Assembly: GCF_024699965.1 (NCBI RefSeq)
Contig: NZ_JAJOMZ010000004.1
Location: 2,540,001 to 2,604,000 of the forward strand
From: Flavobacterium sp. J372
Lineage (GTDB): Bacteria > Bacteroidota > Bacteroidia > Flavobacteriales > Flavobacteriaceae
Direction: 5' to 3'
Length of the DNA stretch: 64,000 bases
The notes below the pieces were generated by a model that was given only the letters and a program-made list of their open reading frames with translations, did no database searches and was not told the origin of the DNA. How positions within the stretch are numbered: the stretch's first letter is position 1; each line of letters begins with the position of its first letter. Positions 9,183 to 19,859 of the stretch are shown piece after piece. The position numbers and the translations under genes are program-made.

Positions 9183-9190
9183 CAAATATA
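9183..9190 (-). promoter_or_regulatory. TAnnTTTG -7 box almost touching a start codon
   Basis: TATATTTG on the minus strand, five bases before the ATG at 9178. With transcription starting a few bases after the box, the message would be leaderless or have one to two leader bases. Confidence 0.5.
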
Positions 9191-9281
9191 GCTAATCGCT
9201 GAGTTCAAAAAGCATTCCAAATAAAAAGAGCCACCCATAGGCAGCTCTCATATCTCAATTCTCAATACTACTATCTGAATA

Positions 9282-10214
9282 CTATTTAACGTCCATCAGC
9301 TCAACGTCAAATACCAGCGTAGCATCCGGCGGGATAACACCACCTGCACCGCGCGAGCCGTAACCAAGGTGTGACGGAATCACAAAACGGGCCTTGTCAC
9401 CTACCTGAAGCAGGGCAATACCTTCGTCCCAGCCTTCAATAACCTGGCCACGGCCCAGCATAAACTCAATTGGCTGCTTGCGCTTGTATGACGAGTCGAA
9501 TACCTGCCCATTGTCAAGTGCTCCCTGGTAGTGTACCGATACCATTTTGCCTTTCTCAGCTTTTTTGCCGCTGCCTTTTTGTATCATTTTATAACGAAGT
9601 CCGCTTTCGGTCTTATCAAAACCTGCAGCAATCTTTTCCATAGCCTCTTCCGCCTGGCGCTTTTGCTCCGCAATCCTTTTCTCGCGTGATCCTTCAAAAG
9701 TACGGAACGCCTCAATGGCATTCCACTTTTTAGCCTCATCACCTTCGCGCACTATCTCAAGGCTTTCAATCTTATCGCCCTGAGCAATAGCGTCTACAAC
9801 ATCCTGCCCTTTCACCACGTGCCCGAAAACAGTGTGCTTATTGTCAAGCCATGGAGTTTCAACATGGGTAATGAAGAACTGCGATCCGTTGCTGCCTGGC
9901 CCTGCATTGGCCATTGAAAGTACACCGGGGCCATCGTGCTTAAGCTCCGGATGGAACTCATCGTCAAACTGGTAACCCGGCCCGCCTGTGCCTGTGCCCT
10001 GGGGGCAGCCACCCTGTATCATAAAGTCAGGTATAACACGGTGAAACTTAAGTCCGTCATAATACGGCTTGCCCTGCGGCTTCTCATTATTTTCAAGATT
10101 CCCTTCGGCAAGGCCAACAAAGTTGCCAACTGTACCGGGAGTTTTATCATGCGTAAGCTTCACGAGGATTTCACCTTTTGAAGTATTGAATTTTGCGTAA
10201 ATTCCGTTTTCCAT
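9282..10214 (-). CDS. Two-domain peptidyl-prolyl isomerase: cyclophilin plus FKBP
   Basis: A 310-residue protein that speeds cis-trans isomerisation at proline. Residues about 1-165 are a cyclophilin ([41 protein letters not shown]). A charged helical linker follows (about 175-200). Residues about 205-310 are an FKBP domain ([55 protein letters not shown]). There is no signal peptide, so it should be cytosolic. Both domains keep their key aromatic and Arg residues. Fusions of this type occur in Bacteroidota but are uncommon elsewhere. Monocistronic by context. Confidence 0.94.
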   Translation of the reverse strand: MENGIYAKFNTSKGEILVKLTHDKTPGTVGNFVGLAEGNLENNEKPQGKPYYDGLKFHRVIPDFMIQGGCPQGTGTGGPGYQFDDEFHPELKHDGPGVLSMANAGPGSNGSQFFITHVETPWLDNKHTVFGHVVKGQDVVDAIAQGDKIESLEIVREGDEAKKWNAIEAFRTFEGSREKRIAEQKRQAEEAMEKIAAGFDKTESGLRYKMIQKGSGKKAEKGKMVSVHYQGALDNGQVFDSSYKRKQPIEFMLGRGQVIEGWDEGIALLQVGDKARFVIPSHLGYGSRGAGGVIPPDATLVFDVELMDVK

Positions 10215-10291
10215 TTGATGTTTTGTTTGAATGAGCCGCTAATTTACGAATAAAAATAAAGCCTGAATGAACGCCTGATACAACAAAAAGC

Positions 10292-10299
10292 TAAATTTG
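10292..10299 (+). promoter_or_regulatory. TAnnTTTG -7 box of the methyltransferase gene
   Basis: TAAATTTG ends 15 bases before the ATG at 10315. It overlaps the in-frame TTG at 10297, which argues that the TTG is not the start codon and that 10315 is. Confidence 0.55.
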
Positions 10300-10314
10300 C
10301 TGAAAACCAGTGCC

Positions 10315-11112
10315 ATGAGCAAAGACAAAAATTATCTTGAGATTAATAAAGCAGCGTGGAATAAGCAGACGCCATACAATGTGAATTCTGAGTTTTACAA
10401 CAATGGTTCATTTAAAATCGGGAAAAATTCACTTAATGATATTGAGCTTAATTTGCTTGGCAATATTGCAGGCAAAACCATACTTCACCTGCAATGTCAT
10501 TTCGGGCAGGATACACTATCAATGGTAAAACTTGGCGCAACAGCTACAGGTATCGACTTTAGTGATCTGGCCATTGCAGAAGCACAGAAACTAAGTGCCG
10601 AAACAGGATTGCCGGCAAAGTTTATATGCAGTGATGTTTACAAACTACCTGAAGTGCTTGATGAAAAGTTTGACATTGTATTTACCAGCTACGGCACCAT
10701 AGGCTGGCTGCCCGACCTTGACAAATGGGCGGCGGTAATAGCAAAATTCCTGAAGCCGGGCGGCAGGTTTGTGTTTGCTGAATTTCACCCTGTGGTGTGG
10801 ATGTTTGACACTAATTTTGAGAAAGTAGAATACCGGTATTTTAAAGATGAGGCAATTGTTGAAACCAGTAGCGGAACTTATGCTGATAATGACGCGCCTA
10901 TTGAGTTTGAAACTGTAAGCTGGAATCATAGCATTGGTGAAGTAATAACCAGCCTTGTAACTGCGGGGCTTACGATTGAAAGCTTTAATGAGTATGATTA
11001 CTCACCCTACAATTGCTTTAAAGACATGTATGAATATGAAACCGGAAAGTTCAGGACGAAGGTTCACGGAAATAAATTACCAATGGTTTATTCATTGAGT
11101 GCTCATCTCTAA
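10315..11112 (+). CDS. Class I SAM-dependent methyltransferase
   Basis: About 265 residues. The SAM-binding core shows motif I in a variant form (ILHLQCHFGQDTLSM instead of a GxGxG loop), the acidic end of beta 2 (GIDFSDLAI), a VFTSYGTIGWLPD motif and a post-motif KPGGRFVFAEFHP strand. The HFGQDT variant is characteristic of a Methyltransf_25-like group whose substrate is unknown. Start chosen at ATG 10315 because a promoter box overlaps the upstream TTG. The next gene, 57 bases on, has its own promoter box. Confidence 0.88.
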   Translation: MSKDKNYLEINKAAWNKQTPYNVNSEFYNNGSFKIGKNSLNDIELNLLGNIAGKTILHLQCHFGQDTLSMVKLGATATGIDFSDLAIAEAQKLSAETGLPAKFICSDVYKLPEVLDEKFDIVFTSYGTIGWLPDLDKWAAVIAKFLKPGGRFVFAEFHPVVWMFDTNFEKVEYRYFKDEAIVETSSGTYADNDAPIEFETVSWNHSIGEVITSLVTAGLTIESFNEYDYSPYNCFKDMYEYETGKFRTKVHGNKLPMVYSLSAHL

Positions 11113-11127
11113 GGTTCAAATATTTCT

Positions 11128-11135
11128 TACATTTG
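11128..11135 (+). promoter_or_regulatory. TAnnTTTG -7 box of the DUF1569 gene
   Basis: TACATTTG 34 bases upstream of the ATG at 11170, in the short gap after the methyltransferase gene. No clear -33 TTG is visible at the expected distance. Confidence 0.5.
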
Positions 11136-11169
11136 CACATCAGTCAAAAATTAAAAATCAATCAAAACC

Positions 11170-11619
11170 ATGCAAAGCTTATTTCACCCCGAAGGCAACA
11201 GGCAAATTATAGAACGAATTGAAAAACTTACCCCTATCACACTCTCTGAGTGGGGCGTGATGACCGTAAGCCAGATGCTTGAGCACTGCCAGCAGCCGAT
11301 AAAGGTATCTTTCGGAACCCTTCAGCTGAAACCAAACCTGCTGAGTGTACTTTTCGGCAAAATGGCTAAAAAGAGAATGGCGCAGCAAAAGCAGTTTGGC
11401 CGCAGCCTGCCTACAGTAAAAGAATTCAGGATAAAACATGAGCCTGACTTCAACCAGGCGAAAAGTACGCTGATAGGTATGATACAGCGCTTTTCAAATG
11501 AAGGGCATGGCGCAATAGCTGTAACTAAACACCCTTTCTTTGGTGAAATGACCATGGAAGAATGGGATATCCTGCAATGGAAACACCTTGACCACCACTT
11601 AAGGCAGTTTGGCGTATAA
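11170..11619 (+). CDS. DUF1569 domain protein (DinB-like four-helix fold)
   Basis: A 149-residue cytosolic protein. The pattern WGVMTVSQMLEHCQQPI near the N-terminus, HPFFGEMTMEEWDILQWKHLDHHLRQFG at the end and their His residues match DUF1569, a branch of the DinB/YfiT-like superfamily in which three His bind a metal; here His residues in LEHC and LDHHL are candidates. No enzymatic role is known. A strong terminator follows four bases after the stop. Confidence 0.88.
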   Translation: MQSLFHPEGNRQIIERIEKLTPITLSEWGVMTVSQMLEHCQQPIKVSFGTLQLKPNLLSVLFGKMAKKRMAQQKQFGRSLPTVKEFRIKHEPDFNQAKSTLIGMIQRFSNEGHGAIAVTKHPFFGEMTMEEWDILQWKHLDHHLRQFGV

Positions 11620-11622
11620 AAA

Positions 11623-11655
11623 AAATCCTCCCGAAGTTTCGGGAGGATTTTTTTA
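11623..11655. terminator. Rho-independent terminator
   Basis: AAATCCTCCCG (11623-11633) pairs perfectly with CGGGAGGATTT (11640-11650), followed by T residues on the plus strand and preceded by A residues for the minus strand. It lies between convergent genes and can stop both. Confidence 0.87.
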
Positions 11656-11670
11656 GTGAATAACCAAATA

Positions 11671-12951
11671 CTATTTTTTCAGTTTGGCTTTCATGGCTTT
11701 AGCTTCCGCTTCCATGTCAAGACCCTGGTACATGCTTACCATTGATGAAATCACGTATTGATTGTCAGGTTCTGCCTTATGTGCTTTATCAAAGTATGAC
11801 AGCGCCTTTTTGTACAAGTCATCACGCTGCTTTTTAAGCTCGTTGTAACGCTTATCGCTTGTTTTAGGGTTGTTCATTTCATCAACAATCTTCTGCTCAC
11901 CGTCAAGCATCATAATACCAAGATTGATATTGGCATTAGTGTAATTCGGGTTTATTGACAATGCCTTTTCATACAAAGCTTTCGCTTCAGCTTTATCAGT
12001 CTCAGAAGTAACAACACCAAGGTTGTAATACAAATCAGCATTGTTAGGGTTTTTCTGTGTAGCCTCAGTTATCAGCTTTTTGTATGTAGCCATATCCTTT
12101 GTTTTCAGGTATAGGTCGGCCTCAGCGATAAGGAGGCTTACGTCATCAGGATTATTTTTCCTGGCAGAAGTCATGGCTTGTTTCGCTTTTTCAGTATCGC
12201 CTTTCTGCACATAGATAAGCGCGATGTTCTTAACGATGTCACCTTTAAGTGAAGGCAGTTTTTCATCTTTAGGCAGCACATATATTTTTTGTGCAAGCCC
12301 TAAATCCCTGGTTTTTTTATCAGGGAAAGTTTCATACTTGCCACTGGCTACATTCTTAGCAGTATATGAAATACCCTCGCCCGTGTAGCCTGATTTGTCA
12401 AGCTCCTCATAATGTTTAAGCGCGGTGTCATAATCTTGTGCGTTTACAGACATTACTGCCGCATTATAGAGATAGTTAGGGTCTTTAGTTATCTTATAAA
12501 CTGTAAGGAAAAGGTCTGATGCCGGCTTATACATCTTTTGCCCGTTCAGCTGGTTTGCCGCCGTTATAAGCTGGTTTTTAAGAACCGGGTAAATTTCAGT
12601 CTGTATTTCTTTGGTGTATTTAGACTTACCTGCCGCCTTTTCAAGCTCCATAACCTTGTCCAGACTTTCAATAGCTTTTGGCAGAATAGCCTGTGCACCC
12701 ATAGGGTTTGCCATCATCTCAAGCATACCTGCTTCTGCCTTGAAATAGTGAAATTCAATTTGCTGCTCGGCAGTTGCTGCTCCCATTTTGGGTTCAACTG
12801 CAGCTACAAGCCTTTTAAATTCAGTTATTTCTGCAGCAGTAGGTGGTGTTTCTTTATCAGAAATTCTTTTTAAAGCCCTAAGCTCTTCTTTCTGCGCAAA
12901 CGCGCTTATCGAAAGAAGCAGTGACGCCGCAATTGCATATTTAATTTTCAT
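11671..12951 (-). CDS. Exported tetratricopeptide-repeat protein
   Basis: 426 residues with a signal peptide (MKIKYAIAASLLLSISAFAQ) and about six to seven TPR units in the remainder, for example the NYLYNAAVMSVNAQDYDTALKHYEEL segment and NADLYYNLGVVTSETDKAEAKALYEKAL near residue 310. It should act in the periplasm as a protein-binding scaffold. It lies 17 bases downstream of gyrA on the same strand and is probably read from the gyrA transcript; this gyrA-TPR pairing is common in Flavobacteria. The binding partner is unknown. Confidence 0.88.
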   Translation of the reverse strand: MKIKYAIAASLLLSISAFAQKEELRALKRISDKETPPTAAEITEFKRLVAAVEPKMGAATAEQQIEFHYFKAEAGMLEMMANPMGAQAILPKAIESLDKVMELEKAAGKSKYTKEIQTEIYPVLKNQLITAANQLNGQKMYKPASDLFLTVYKITKDPNYLYNAAVMSVNAQDYDTALKHYEELDKSGYTGEGISYTAKNVASGKYETFPDKKTRDLGLAQKIYVLPKDEKLPSLKGDIVKNIALIYVQKGDTEKAKQAMTSARKNNPDDVSLLIAEADLYLKTKDMATYKKLITEATQKNPNNADLYYNLGVVTSETDKAEAKALYEKALSINPNYTNANINLGIMMLDGEQKIVDEMNNPKTSDKRYNELKKQRDDLYKKALSYFDKAHKAEPDNQYVISSMVSMYQGLDMEAEAKAMKAKLKK

Positions 12952-12968
12952 TGTATGTCAATTTAAAA

Positions 12969-15524
12969 TTATTCTTCTGTATTATCTTCAGGCTCATCAT
13001 GTGAAACCTGGTCAAGCATGTCACCCGGCAGGTTTTCTGCGCCTACGTCCTCAATAGCTTCCTCGATCGCCTCTTCAATAGCTTCTTCTTCACGAAGTAC
13101 TTTTGTTACCGCGGCGATAGAATCATTGCCTTTAATGTTGATTAGCCTTACACCTTGTGTAGCGCGGCCCATAACTCGTAAATCGCTCACCTCCATACGG
13201 ATAGTTAAACCCGACTTATTAATGATCATAAGGTCATCAGCATCCGTTACGTTGTTGATTGATACAAGACTTCCGGTTTTTTCAGTAATATTAAGGGTTT
13301 TCACACCTTTACCGCCACGGTTGGTAATCCTGTAATCTTCAAGCGCCGAACGTTTGCCATATCCGTTTTCTGAGACTACCAGTATCTCGCTGTTCATATC
13401 ATTTACAGATACCATGCCAATTACCTCATCATTATCATCAGCCAGCGTAATACCACGCACACCCGATGCGCTACGCCCCATCGGCCTGGTCTTGCCTTCT
13501 TCAAAGCGCACCAGCTTGCCCGATTTTACAGCTATAAGCACCTGGCTTTCGCCTGTGGTAAGTTTCGCCTCTAATAGCTCATCGTCTTCACGTATGGTGA
13601 TAGCCGCAATACCGTTAAGCCTTGGGCGGGAGTATTGCTCAAGCAGGGTTTTCTTTACGACACCCTTTTTGGTTGCCATGATAACGTAGTGACTGTTGAT
13701 GTATTCAGTATTCTTAAGGTCCTGCGTGCAAATGAATGCTTTCACCTTATCATCATTCTCAATGTTGATAAGGTTTTGTATAGCACGGCCTTTGCTTGTT
13801 TTGCTTCCTTCCGGAATTTCGTATACGCGCATCCAGAAACATTTACCTTTCTGTGTGAAGAACAACATGTACTGGTGGTTTGTAGCTACATACAGGTGCT
13901 CAAGGAAATCCTGGTCGCGGGTGGCAACACCTTTTTGGCCTACGCCTCCCCTGTTCTGCGTTTTGTATTCGCTTAGCGGCGTACGCTTGATATAGCCTGC
14001 GTGAGAAATTGTCACTACAACACTTTCGTCTGCAATTAGGTCTTCAATGCTTACATCGCCGCCTGCATATTCAATCTGGCTGCGGCGTGCATCGCCATAT
14101 TTGTCGCGTATCTCAACAAGCTCTTCTTTGATAAGCTGCATCCTAAGCTCTTTGCTTGCCAATAGCGCTTTCAATTCAGCAATCAATTTCATGATTTCTT
14201 CATATTCAGCACGCAGTTTGTCCTGCTCAAGGCCGGTAAGCTGGCGAAGCCTCATCTCTACAATAGCCCTGGCCTGTATTTCAGAAAGGTTGAAACGCTC
14301 AATCAATTTGGCCCTTGCCTCTTCACCGTCTTTTGATGAACGGATAAGCGCAATAACCTCATCAATATTATCTGATGCGATAATCAAACCTTCTAAAATG
14401 TGTGCACGCTCCTCAGCTTTGCGAAGTTCAAACTGCGCACGCCTTACCACAACATCATGCCTGTGCTCTACAAAGTAGTGAATCAGGTCTTTCAGGTTGA
14501 GCATTTGCGGCCTGCCGTTTACAAGCGCAATATTATTTACGCTGAATGATGACTGTAGCTGTGTAAACTTAAATAAGGTATTAAGCACCACATTCGGTAC
14601 GGCCTCACGCTTCAGTATGTAGACAATGCGCATACCGTTACGGTCAGACTCGTCACGTATGTTGGCAATGCCCTCAATTTTCTTTTCGTTTACAAGGTCG
14701 GCAGTTTTCTTGATCATCTCCGCCTTATTTACCTGGTAAGGTATTTCGGTAACGATTATGGCTTCACGCCCGTCAACTTCTTCAAATGAAGTTTTGGCCC
14801 GCATTACTATCCTGCCACGGCCGGTCTTGAACGCTTCACGAACACCTTCATATCCGTATATTGTACCTCCTGTAGGGAAATCGGGAGCCTTAACATGAGT
14901 CATCAGCTCGTCAATCTCAATCTCGTTATTATCAATATATGCCAAAGTTCCGTTCACTACCTCGGTAAGGTTGTGCGGCGGCATATTTGTAGCCATACCT
15001 ACTGCGATACCTGAAGCTCCGTTTATAAGCAGGTTTGGTACGCGCGTTGGCATAACGGTAGGCTCATGCAGCGTATCGTCAAAGTTAAGCTGGAAGTCAA
15101 CCGTTTCCTTATCAAGGTCGGCCATGATTTCTTCCGATATCTTCTGCATCCTGGCTTCTGTGTATCGCATTGCAGCAGGGCTGTCGCCATCAATAGACCC
15201 GAAGTTACCCTGCCCGTCTACAAGCAGGTAGCGCAGGCTCCAGTCTTGCGCCATACGTACCATGGCATCATATACTGATGTATCTCCGTGCGGGTGGTAT
15301 TTACCCAGCACTTCTCCTACAATCCTTGCTGATTTTTTGTGGGCGCGGTTGCTCAGTACGCCCAGTTCATACATTCCGTATAGTACTCTTCTATGCACGG
15401 GTTTAAGGCCATCCCTCACATCGGGCAGCGCCCTCGACACGATAACCGACATCGAATAGTCGATGTAGGCAGATTTCATCTGGTCTTCGATGTTAATAGG
15501 AATTAACTTTTCTCCTTCAGCCAT
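12969..15524 (-). CDS. gyrA: DNA gyrase subunit A
   Basis: 851 residues; breaks and rejoins DNA in the A2B2 gyrase that introduces negative supercoils. The active-site Tyr is Tyr 121 in [10 protein letters not shown]. The quinolone region reads [10 protein letters not shown] with Thr 82 and Asp 86; Thr at this site is wild type in Flavobacteria. The C-terminal pinwheel carries the GyrA box [10 protein letters not shown], which fits gyrase and not topoisomerase IV. The last about 35 residues form an acidic tail with the word AIEE repeated three times ([14 protein letters not shown]), encoded by an imperfect tandem DNA repeat at about 13040-13090. No frameshift. Confidence 0.97.
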   Translation of the reverse strand: MAEGEKLIPINIEDQMKSAYIDYSMSVIVSRALPDVRDGLKPVHRRVLYGMYELGVLSNRAHKKSARIVGEVLGKYHPHGDTSVYDAMVRMAQDWSLRYLLVDGQGNFGSIDGDSPAAMRYTEARMQKISEEIMADLDKETVDFQLNFDDTLHEPTVMPTRVPNLLINGASGIAVGMATNMPPHNLTEVVNGTLAYIDNNEIEIDELMTHVKAPDFPTGGTIYGYEGVREAFKTGRGRIVMRAKTSFEEVDGREAIIVTEIPYQVNKAEMIKKTADLVNEKKIEGIANIRDESDRNGMRIVYILKREAVPNVVLNTLFKFTQLQSSFSVNNIALVNGRPQMLNLKDLIHYFVEHRHDVVVRRAQFELRKAEERAHILEGLIIASDNIDEVIALIRSSKDGEEARAKLIERFNLSEIQARAIVEMRLRQLTGLEQDKLRAEYEEIMKLIAELKALLASKELRMQLIKEELVEIRDKYGDARRSQIEYAGGDVSIEDLIADESVVVTISHAGYIKRTPLSEYKTQNRGGVGQKGVATRDQDFLEHLYVATNHQYMLFFTQKGKCFWMRVYEIPEGSKTSKGRAIQNLINIENDDKVKAFICTQDLKNTEYINSHYVIMATKKGVVKKTLLEQYSRPRLNGIAAITIREDDELLEAKLTTGESQVLIAVKSGKLVRFEEGKTRPMGRSASGVRGITLADDNDEVIGMVSVNDMNSEILVVSENGYGKRSALEDYRITNRGGKGVKTLNITEKTGSLVSINNVTDADDLMIINKSGLTIRMEVSDLRVMGRATQGVRLINIKGNDSIAAVTKVLREEEAIEEAIEEAIEDVGAENLPGDMLDQVSHDEPEDNTEE

Positions 15525-15782
15525 AAGCAGTTATATTAAGTCTTTATAATTATTACAAAACGTGCCAATATACGCAATTTTATCAGGTTTGAAAACGGCT
15601 GAAGCCTAAAAAATTCACGTTTTATTAACAGGTTTTACAGGCTCATCTTGATAAACTATTCCTAAAACTTTTCATGATGTCAGTATTTTTTTGTCACTTA
15701 GCTGTCAGTACTCCTGTAAGGTATGGTTTTTGTAAAAATCTACTTAGGAAATACTTAAATTTACAGTACCAATTATAGAGTT
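15525..15782. other. Divergent gyrA-clpC intergenic region
   Basis: 258 bases between the divergent gyrA and clpC starts. It is AT-rich. No exact TAnnTTTG box is present; near matches are TATATTGG facing gyrA at about 15568-15575 and TAAATTTA facing clpC at about 15754-15761. I see no hairpin or small ORF. Both promoters must lie here. Confidence 0.5.
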
Positions 15783-18335
15783 ATGGATGATAATTTTTCA
15801 CCAAGGGTAAAAGACGTGATAACCTACAGCAAGGAAGAAGCCTTGCGCCTGGGCCACGACTTCATTGGGACGGAGCATTTGATGTTGGGGATACTACGGG
15901 ACGGTAACGGTAAGGCGATTTCTATTTTGAACAATATACATATTGACCTTGACCATTTAAGGAAAAAAGTAGAAATACTGAGCCCCGCCAACCCAAACGC
16001 AGAGCGCAATAACGAGAAGAAGAACCTGCACCTGACCCGCCAGGCAGAGCGTGCCCTGCGCACAACCTTCCTGGAAGCTAAGGTGTTTCAAAGCACTTCA
16101 ATCAGTACCGCACACCTTTTGCTGTGCATTTTGCGCAACGAGAATGACCCAACGACTAAGCTGCTGAACAAGCTAAAAATAGATTACGAAACAGTTAAAG
16201 AACAATTTATCAGTATGACATCAAACGAAGAAGAATACTTAGAAAACCTGCCACGGGCGGAGTCATATAATGATGATGCAGGACAAGATGACAGCCTGCG
16301 CGAAAGCAGCTTCAACAACCCTGCACCGGGCAAAGCAAACAAAAAATCGAAAACGCCTGTGCTTGACAACTTCGGGCGCGACCTTACCGAACTTGCCGAA
16401 GAAGGCAAGCTTGATGCGGTTGTAGGCCGTGAGAAAGAAATTGAGCGCGTATCGCAGATATTGAGCCGCCGCAAAAAGAACAACCCGCTGCTTATTGGTG
16501 AGCCGGGTGTGGGTAAATCGGCTATTGCTGAAGGGCTTGCACTACGCATCATCCAAAAGAAAGTATCGCGCATACTTTTCAATAAACGCGTGGTAACGCT
16601 TGACCTTGCCAGCCTTGTTGCCGGTACAAAGTACCGCGGCCAGTTTGAAGAGCGTATGAAAGCCGTGATGAACGAGCTGGAGAAGAACACCGACATCATC
16701 CTTTTCATTGACGAGATACACACAATTGTAGGCGCGGGCGGCGCGACAGGCTCGCTTGACGCAAGCAATATGTTCAAGCCGGCACTTGCGCGTGGCGAGA
16801 TACAATGCATTGGCGCAACCACGCTTGATGAGTACCGCCAGTATATTGAGAAAGATGGAGCGCTTGAAAGGCGTTTCCAGAAAGTTATTGTAGAGCCGAC
16901 TTCGGTTGAGGAAACAATTACCATCCTTAACAATATCAAAGGCAAGTATGAAGACCACCACAATGTGAACTATACTGATGAAGCGATTGAGGCCTGCGTA
17001 AAGCTCACCAACCGCTATATGAGCGAGCGTTTTCTTCCGGACAAGGCTATTGATGCATTGGACGAGGCAGGTTCACGCGTACACATAACAAATATTGATG
17101 TTCCGAAACAGATTTTGGATTTGGAGCGCCAGCTTGAGGAAGTGCGTGAACTGAAGAACACTGTGGTTAAAAAGCAGAAGTATGAAGAGGCGGCTAAGCT
17201 TCGCGATGACGAGAAACGCATTGAGAAAGACCTTGCCATTGCCCAGGAGCAGTGGGAAGAGGATTCTAAAAACAACCGCGTTACCGTTACCGAAGATAAC
17301 GTTGCTGATGTAGTGAGTATGATGACCGGCATCCCTGTAAACCGTATTGCACAAACAGAGAGCAACAAGCTGGCTAAACTGCCGGAGCTTATCAAGAATA
17401 AAGTTATTGGGCAAGATGATGCCGTTGCCAAGATTGCAAAATCTATACAGCGTAACCGTGCGGGGCTTAAAGACCCGAACAAACCAATTGGTTCGTTCAT
17501 TTTCCTTGGGCAGACAGGCGTTGGTAAAACACAGCTTGCTAAGGTAATTGCCCGTGAGCTCTTTGACAGCGAAGATGCCCTTGTGCGTATTGATATGAGC
17601 GAGTATATGGAGAAATTCGCTATATCACGCCTTGTGGGTGCGCCTCCGGGATACGTTGGTTATGAAGAAGGTGGCCAGCTTACTGAAAAGGTAAGGCGCA
17701 AACCTTATTGCGTGGTACTTCTTGACGAGATTGAGAAAGCCCACCCTGACGTATTCAACATGATGCTGCAGGTGCTTGATGACGGCTATTTAACAGACAG
17801 CCTTGGCCGTAAGATCGACTTTAGGAACACGATTATCATAATGACATCAAACGTTGGTGCACGCCAGCTGAAAGATTTCGGTCAGGGTGTTGGTTTCGGT
17901 ACTACCGCCAAAAAAGCACAGGCTGATGAATATTCTAAAGGTGTAATTGAAAACGCCCTGAAGAAAACTTTCGCGCCGGAATTCATTAACAGGATTGACG
18001 ACATCATCGTATTCAACCCGCTGGAGAAAGAGCATATTGACTCTATCATCACTATTGAACTTGAGAAGCTGTATGCAAGGATAAAAGACCTTGGCTACAA
18101 CATTCAGCTTAGTGATAAGGCAAAAGACTTTATTGCCGAAAAAGGCTTCGACAAGCAGTATGGTGCGCGTCCGCTTAAGAGGGCTATCCAGAAATACGTT
18201 GAAGATGCACTGGCTGAAGAGATTATCACCTCAAAAATTGCAAGCGGTGATGAAATTTTCATGGACCTTGAAGACGGTGCCAGCGAATTGCAGGTAACTA
18301 TCCGTAAAGCCGATACCGCAAGCAGCGACAACTAA
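15783..18335 (+). CDS. clpC: ATP-dependent Clp protease ATP-binding subunit ClpC
   Basis: 850-residue AAA+ unfoldase that feeds ClpP. Two N-terminal Clp repeats (about 1-145) are followed by the first ATPase (Walker A GEPGVGKSA about residue 239, Walker B ILFIDEIHTI), a middle domain containing a UVR-like segment (EEAAKLRDDEKRIEKDL, about 460), and the second ATPase (Walker A GQTGVGKTQ about 577, Walker B VVLLDEIEKAHP). The loop GQGVGFG near residue 703 carries the [LIVM]-G-[FL] tripeptide that docks to ClpP. The UVR-containing M domain separates it from ClpA and ClpB. Terminator at 18369. Confidence 0.96.
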   Translation: MDDNFSPRVKDVITYSKEEALRLGHDFIGTEHLMLGILRDGNGKAISILNNIHIDLDHLRKKVEILSPANPNAERNNEKKNLHLTRQAERALRTTFLEAKVFQSTSISTAHLLLCILRNENDPTTKLLNKLKIDYETVKEQFISMTSNEEEYLENLPRAESYNDDAGQDDSLRESSFNNPAPGKANKKSKTPVLDNFGRDLTELAEEGKLDAVVGREKEIERVSQILSRRKKNNPLLIGEPGVGKSAIAEGLALRIIQKKVSRILFNKRVVTLDLASLVAGTKYRGQFEERMKAVMNELEKNTDIILFIDEIHTIVGAGGATGSLDASNMFKPALARGEIQCIGATTLDEYRQYIEKDGALERRFQKVIVEPTSVEETITILNNIKGKYEDHHNVNYTDEAIEACVKLTNRYMSERFLPDKAIDALDEAGSRVHITNIDVPKQILDLERQLEEVRELKNTVVKKQKYEEAAKLRDDEKRIEKDLAIAQEQWEEDSKNNRVTVTEDNVADVVSMMTGIPVNRIAQTESNKLAKLPELIKNKVIGQDDAVAKIAKSIQRNRAGLKDPNKPIGSFIFLGQTGVGKTQLAKVIARELFDSEDALVRIDMSEYMEKFAISRLVGAPPGYVGYEEGGQLTEKVRRKPYCVVLLDEIEKAHPDVFNMMLQVLDDGYLTDSLGRKIDFRNTIIIMTSNVGARQLKDFGQGVGFGTTAKKAQADEYSKGVIENALKKTFAPEFINRIDDIIVFNPLEKEHIDSIITIELEKLYARIKDLGYNIQLSDKAKDFIAEKGFDKQYGARPLKRAIQKYVEDALAEEIITSKIASGDEIFMDLEDGASELQVTIRKADTASSDN

Positions 18336-18368
18336 AATTTTAAATTGTAAATTTTGAATTATAAATTA

Positions 18369-18400
18369 ATCCCCGGGCAGAAATGTCTCGGGGATTTTTG
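18369..18400 (+). terminator. Terminator after clpC
   Basis: ATCCCCG (18369-18375) pairs with CGGGGAT (18389-18395), followed by TTTTTG. The preceding bases 18336-18366 are a degenerate AT-only word repeat (AAATTTTAAATTGTAAATTTT). Confidence 0.75.
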
Positions 18401-18487
18401 TATTATTTTTTCTTTAAAAATAACCGGCCCTTTAATTCATCATTTAAAAAAAGTAGTACTTTAGAATCTTAAATCATCAATTACAAA

Positions 18488-19858
18488 ATGCAGGAGAAAG
18501 TTATAGTAGGGAGCGAAGAATGGTGCGCCTTCCCCGACTTAGGAATACCAACCATCAAGGCACGTGTAGATTCGGGCGCAAAAACATCGGCGCTGCATGC
18601 CGTTAATATTCAGTCGTTTGATAAAGACGGCGAAAGCTGGGTGAAATTTGACATCAACCCAATACAGAAAAATACTAAAGCGGTAATACATTGCCAGGCT
18701 CCTCTTATAGATAAGCGTGTGGTTAAGAGCTCAAGCGGTTTCAGGGAACAGCGGTACGTGATTAAGACCGAAATTCAGTTTGGCGGCGCCAGCTGGGAGG
18801 TTGAGCTTACACTTACCAATCGCGACTCTATGGGTTTCCGTATGCTGTTGGGGCGCGAGGCTATGAGCGGACGCGTACTGGTTGACCCGGAACAGAAATA
18901 CCTATTGGGACAGCCTACCAAAGAAAAATTAAGGGAGTATTACGACCGAAGTGAAGAATCAGGACGCGGGCTGCGGATAGGGCTTTTGGCAAGCAACCCA
19001 TCGCTGTACAGCAACAAACGCATCATGGAAGCCGGCGAAATGCGCGGGCATGAAATGCATTTCCTGAACCTGAAGGACTGTTACATGAAACTGGATGCCG
19101 ATACTCCGGAAATTCACTACCGCGGCGGAAGGATATTGAATGATTTTGATGCGGTGATTCCGCGGATACGCCCCAGCATGACCTTTTACGGATGCGCGCT
19201 CACAAGGCATTTTGAAGCATTAAAGGTATTCTGCCTCAATTCAGCTATGGCCATCAGCCAGTCGAGGGACAAGCTGTATTCACTTCAGTTACTGCTGAAC
19301 AACGGCGTGGATATCCCGACTACCGGCTTTGCCAACTCACCTCTGGATACAAACGAACTTATAAAAATGGTAGGCGGTTCGCCGCTTATTGTAAAACTGC
19401 TTGAAGGTACACAGGGCAAAGGCGTAGTACTGGCTGAAACCAAGAAGGCAGCAGAGAGTGTTATCAATGCATTTAAGAGCCTTAACGCCAATATACTGGT
19501 ACAGGAATTCATAAAAGAAGCAAATGGTAAAGACCTGCGCCTGTTTGTGATAGATGGCAAAGTTGTGGCTGCCATTCAGCGTGAGGCACTGCCGGGCGAG
19601 TTCAGGGCCAATATACATTTGGGTGGCACGGCATCGGTAATAAAAGCTACGGCCGAAGAGAAACGTATCGCGATAAAAGCTGCAAAAGCCATGAACCTGA
19701 AAGTAGCGGGTGTAGATATCATCCGTTCCACAAAAGGGCCGCTATTGTTGGAAGTTAACTCATCACCGGGTCTTGAAGGAATTGAAGGCGCTACCAACAA
19801 AGATATTGCAGGAGAGATGATTAAGGCCATTGAGAAAAACTTTAAATGGAAAATATAA
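18488..19858 (+). CDS. rimK: RimB-RimK fusion: retropepsin-like domain plus ATP-grasp glutamate ligase
   Basis: 456 residues. Residues about 1-150 match the RimB / ATP-dependent zinc protease family ([29 protein letters not shown]), in which the [11 protein letters not shown] motif resembles a retropepsin active site. Residues about 160-456 are a RimK-type ATP-grasp enzyme (LLGREAMS linker, [56 protein letters not shown]). RimK adds glutamates to the C-terminus of ribosomal protein S6; whether S6 is the target here is inference. In many bacteria the two are separate genes; here they are one polypeptide. It is followed one base later by a DUF1304 gene. Confidence 0.9.
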   Translation: MQEKVIVGSEEWCAFPDLGIPTIKARVDSGAKTSALHAVNIQSFDKDGESWVKFDINPIQKNTKAVIHCQAPLIDKRVVKSSSGFREQRYVIKTEIQFGGASWEVELTLTNRDSMGFRMLLGREAMSGRVLVDPEQKYLLGQPTKEKLREYYDRSEESGRGLRIGLLASNPSLYSNKRIMEAGEMRGHEMHFLNLKDCYMKLDADTPEIHYRGGRILNDFDAVIPRIRPSMTFYGCALTRHFEALKVFCLNSAMAISQSRDKLYSLQLLLNNGVDIPTTGFANSPLDTNELIKMVGGSPLIVKLLEGTQGKGVVLAETKKAAESVINAFKSLNANILVQEFIKEANGKDLRLFVIDGKVVAAIQREALPGEFRANIHLGGTASVIKATAEEKRIAIKAAKAMNLKVAGVDIIRSTKGPLLLEVNSSPGLEGIEGATNKDIAGEMIKAIEKNFKWKI

Positions 19859-19859
19859 C

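Noticed and set aside
10297..10314. TTG at 10297 as the start of the methyltransferase
   Set aside because: It overlaps a TAAATTTG promoter box; the ATG at 10315 is the better start.
15269..15300. Thr 82 of GyrA as a quinolone-resistance change
   Set aside because: Flavobacteria normally carry Thr at this site, so it is the wild-type residue.
16184..16963. Long minus-strand ORF of 259 residues inside clpC
   Set aside because: Its translation is a Ser/Ile-rich shadow of the well-supported clpC gene, with no recognisable domain or start signal.
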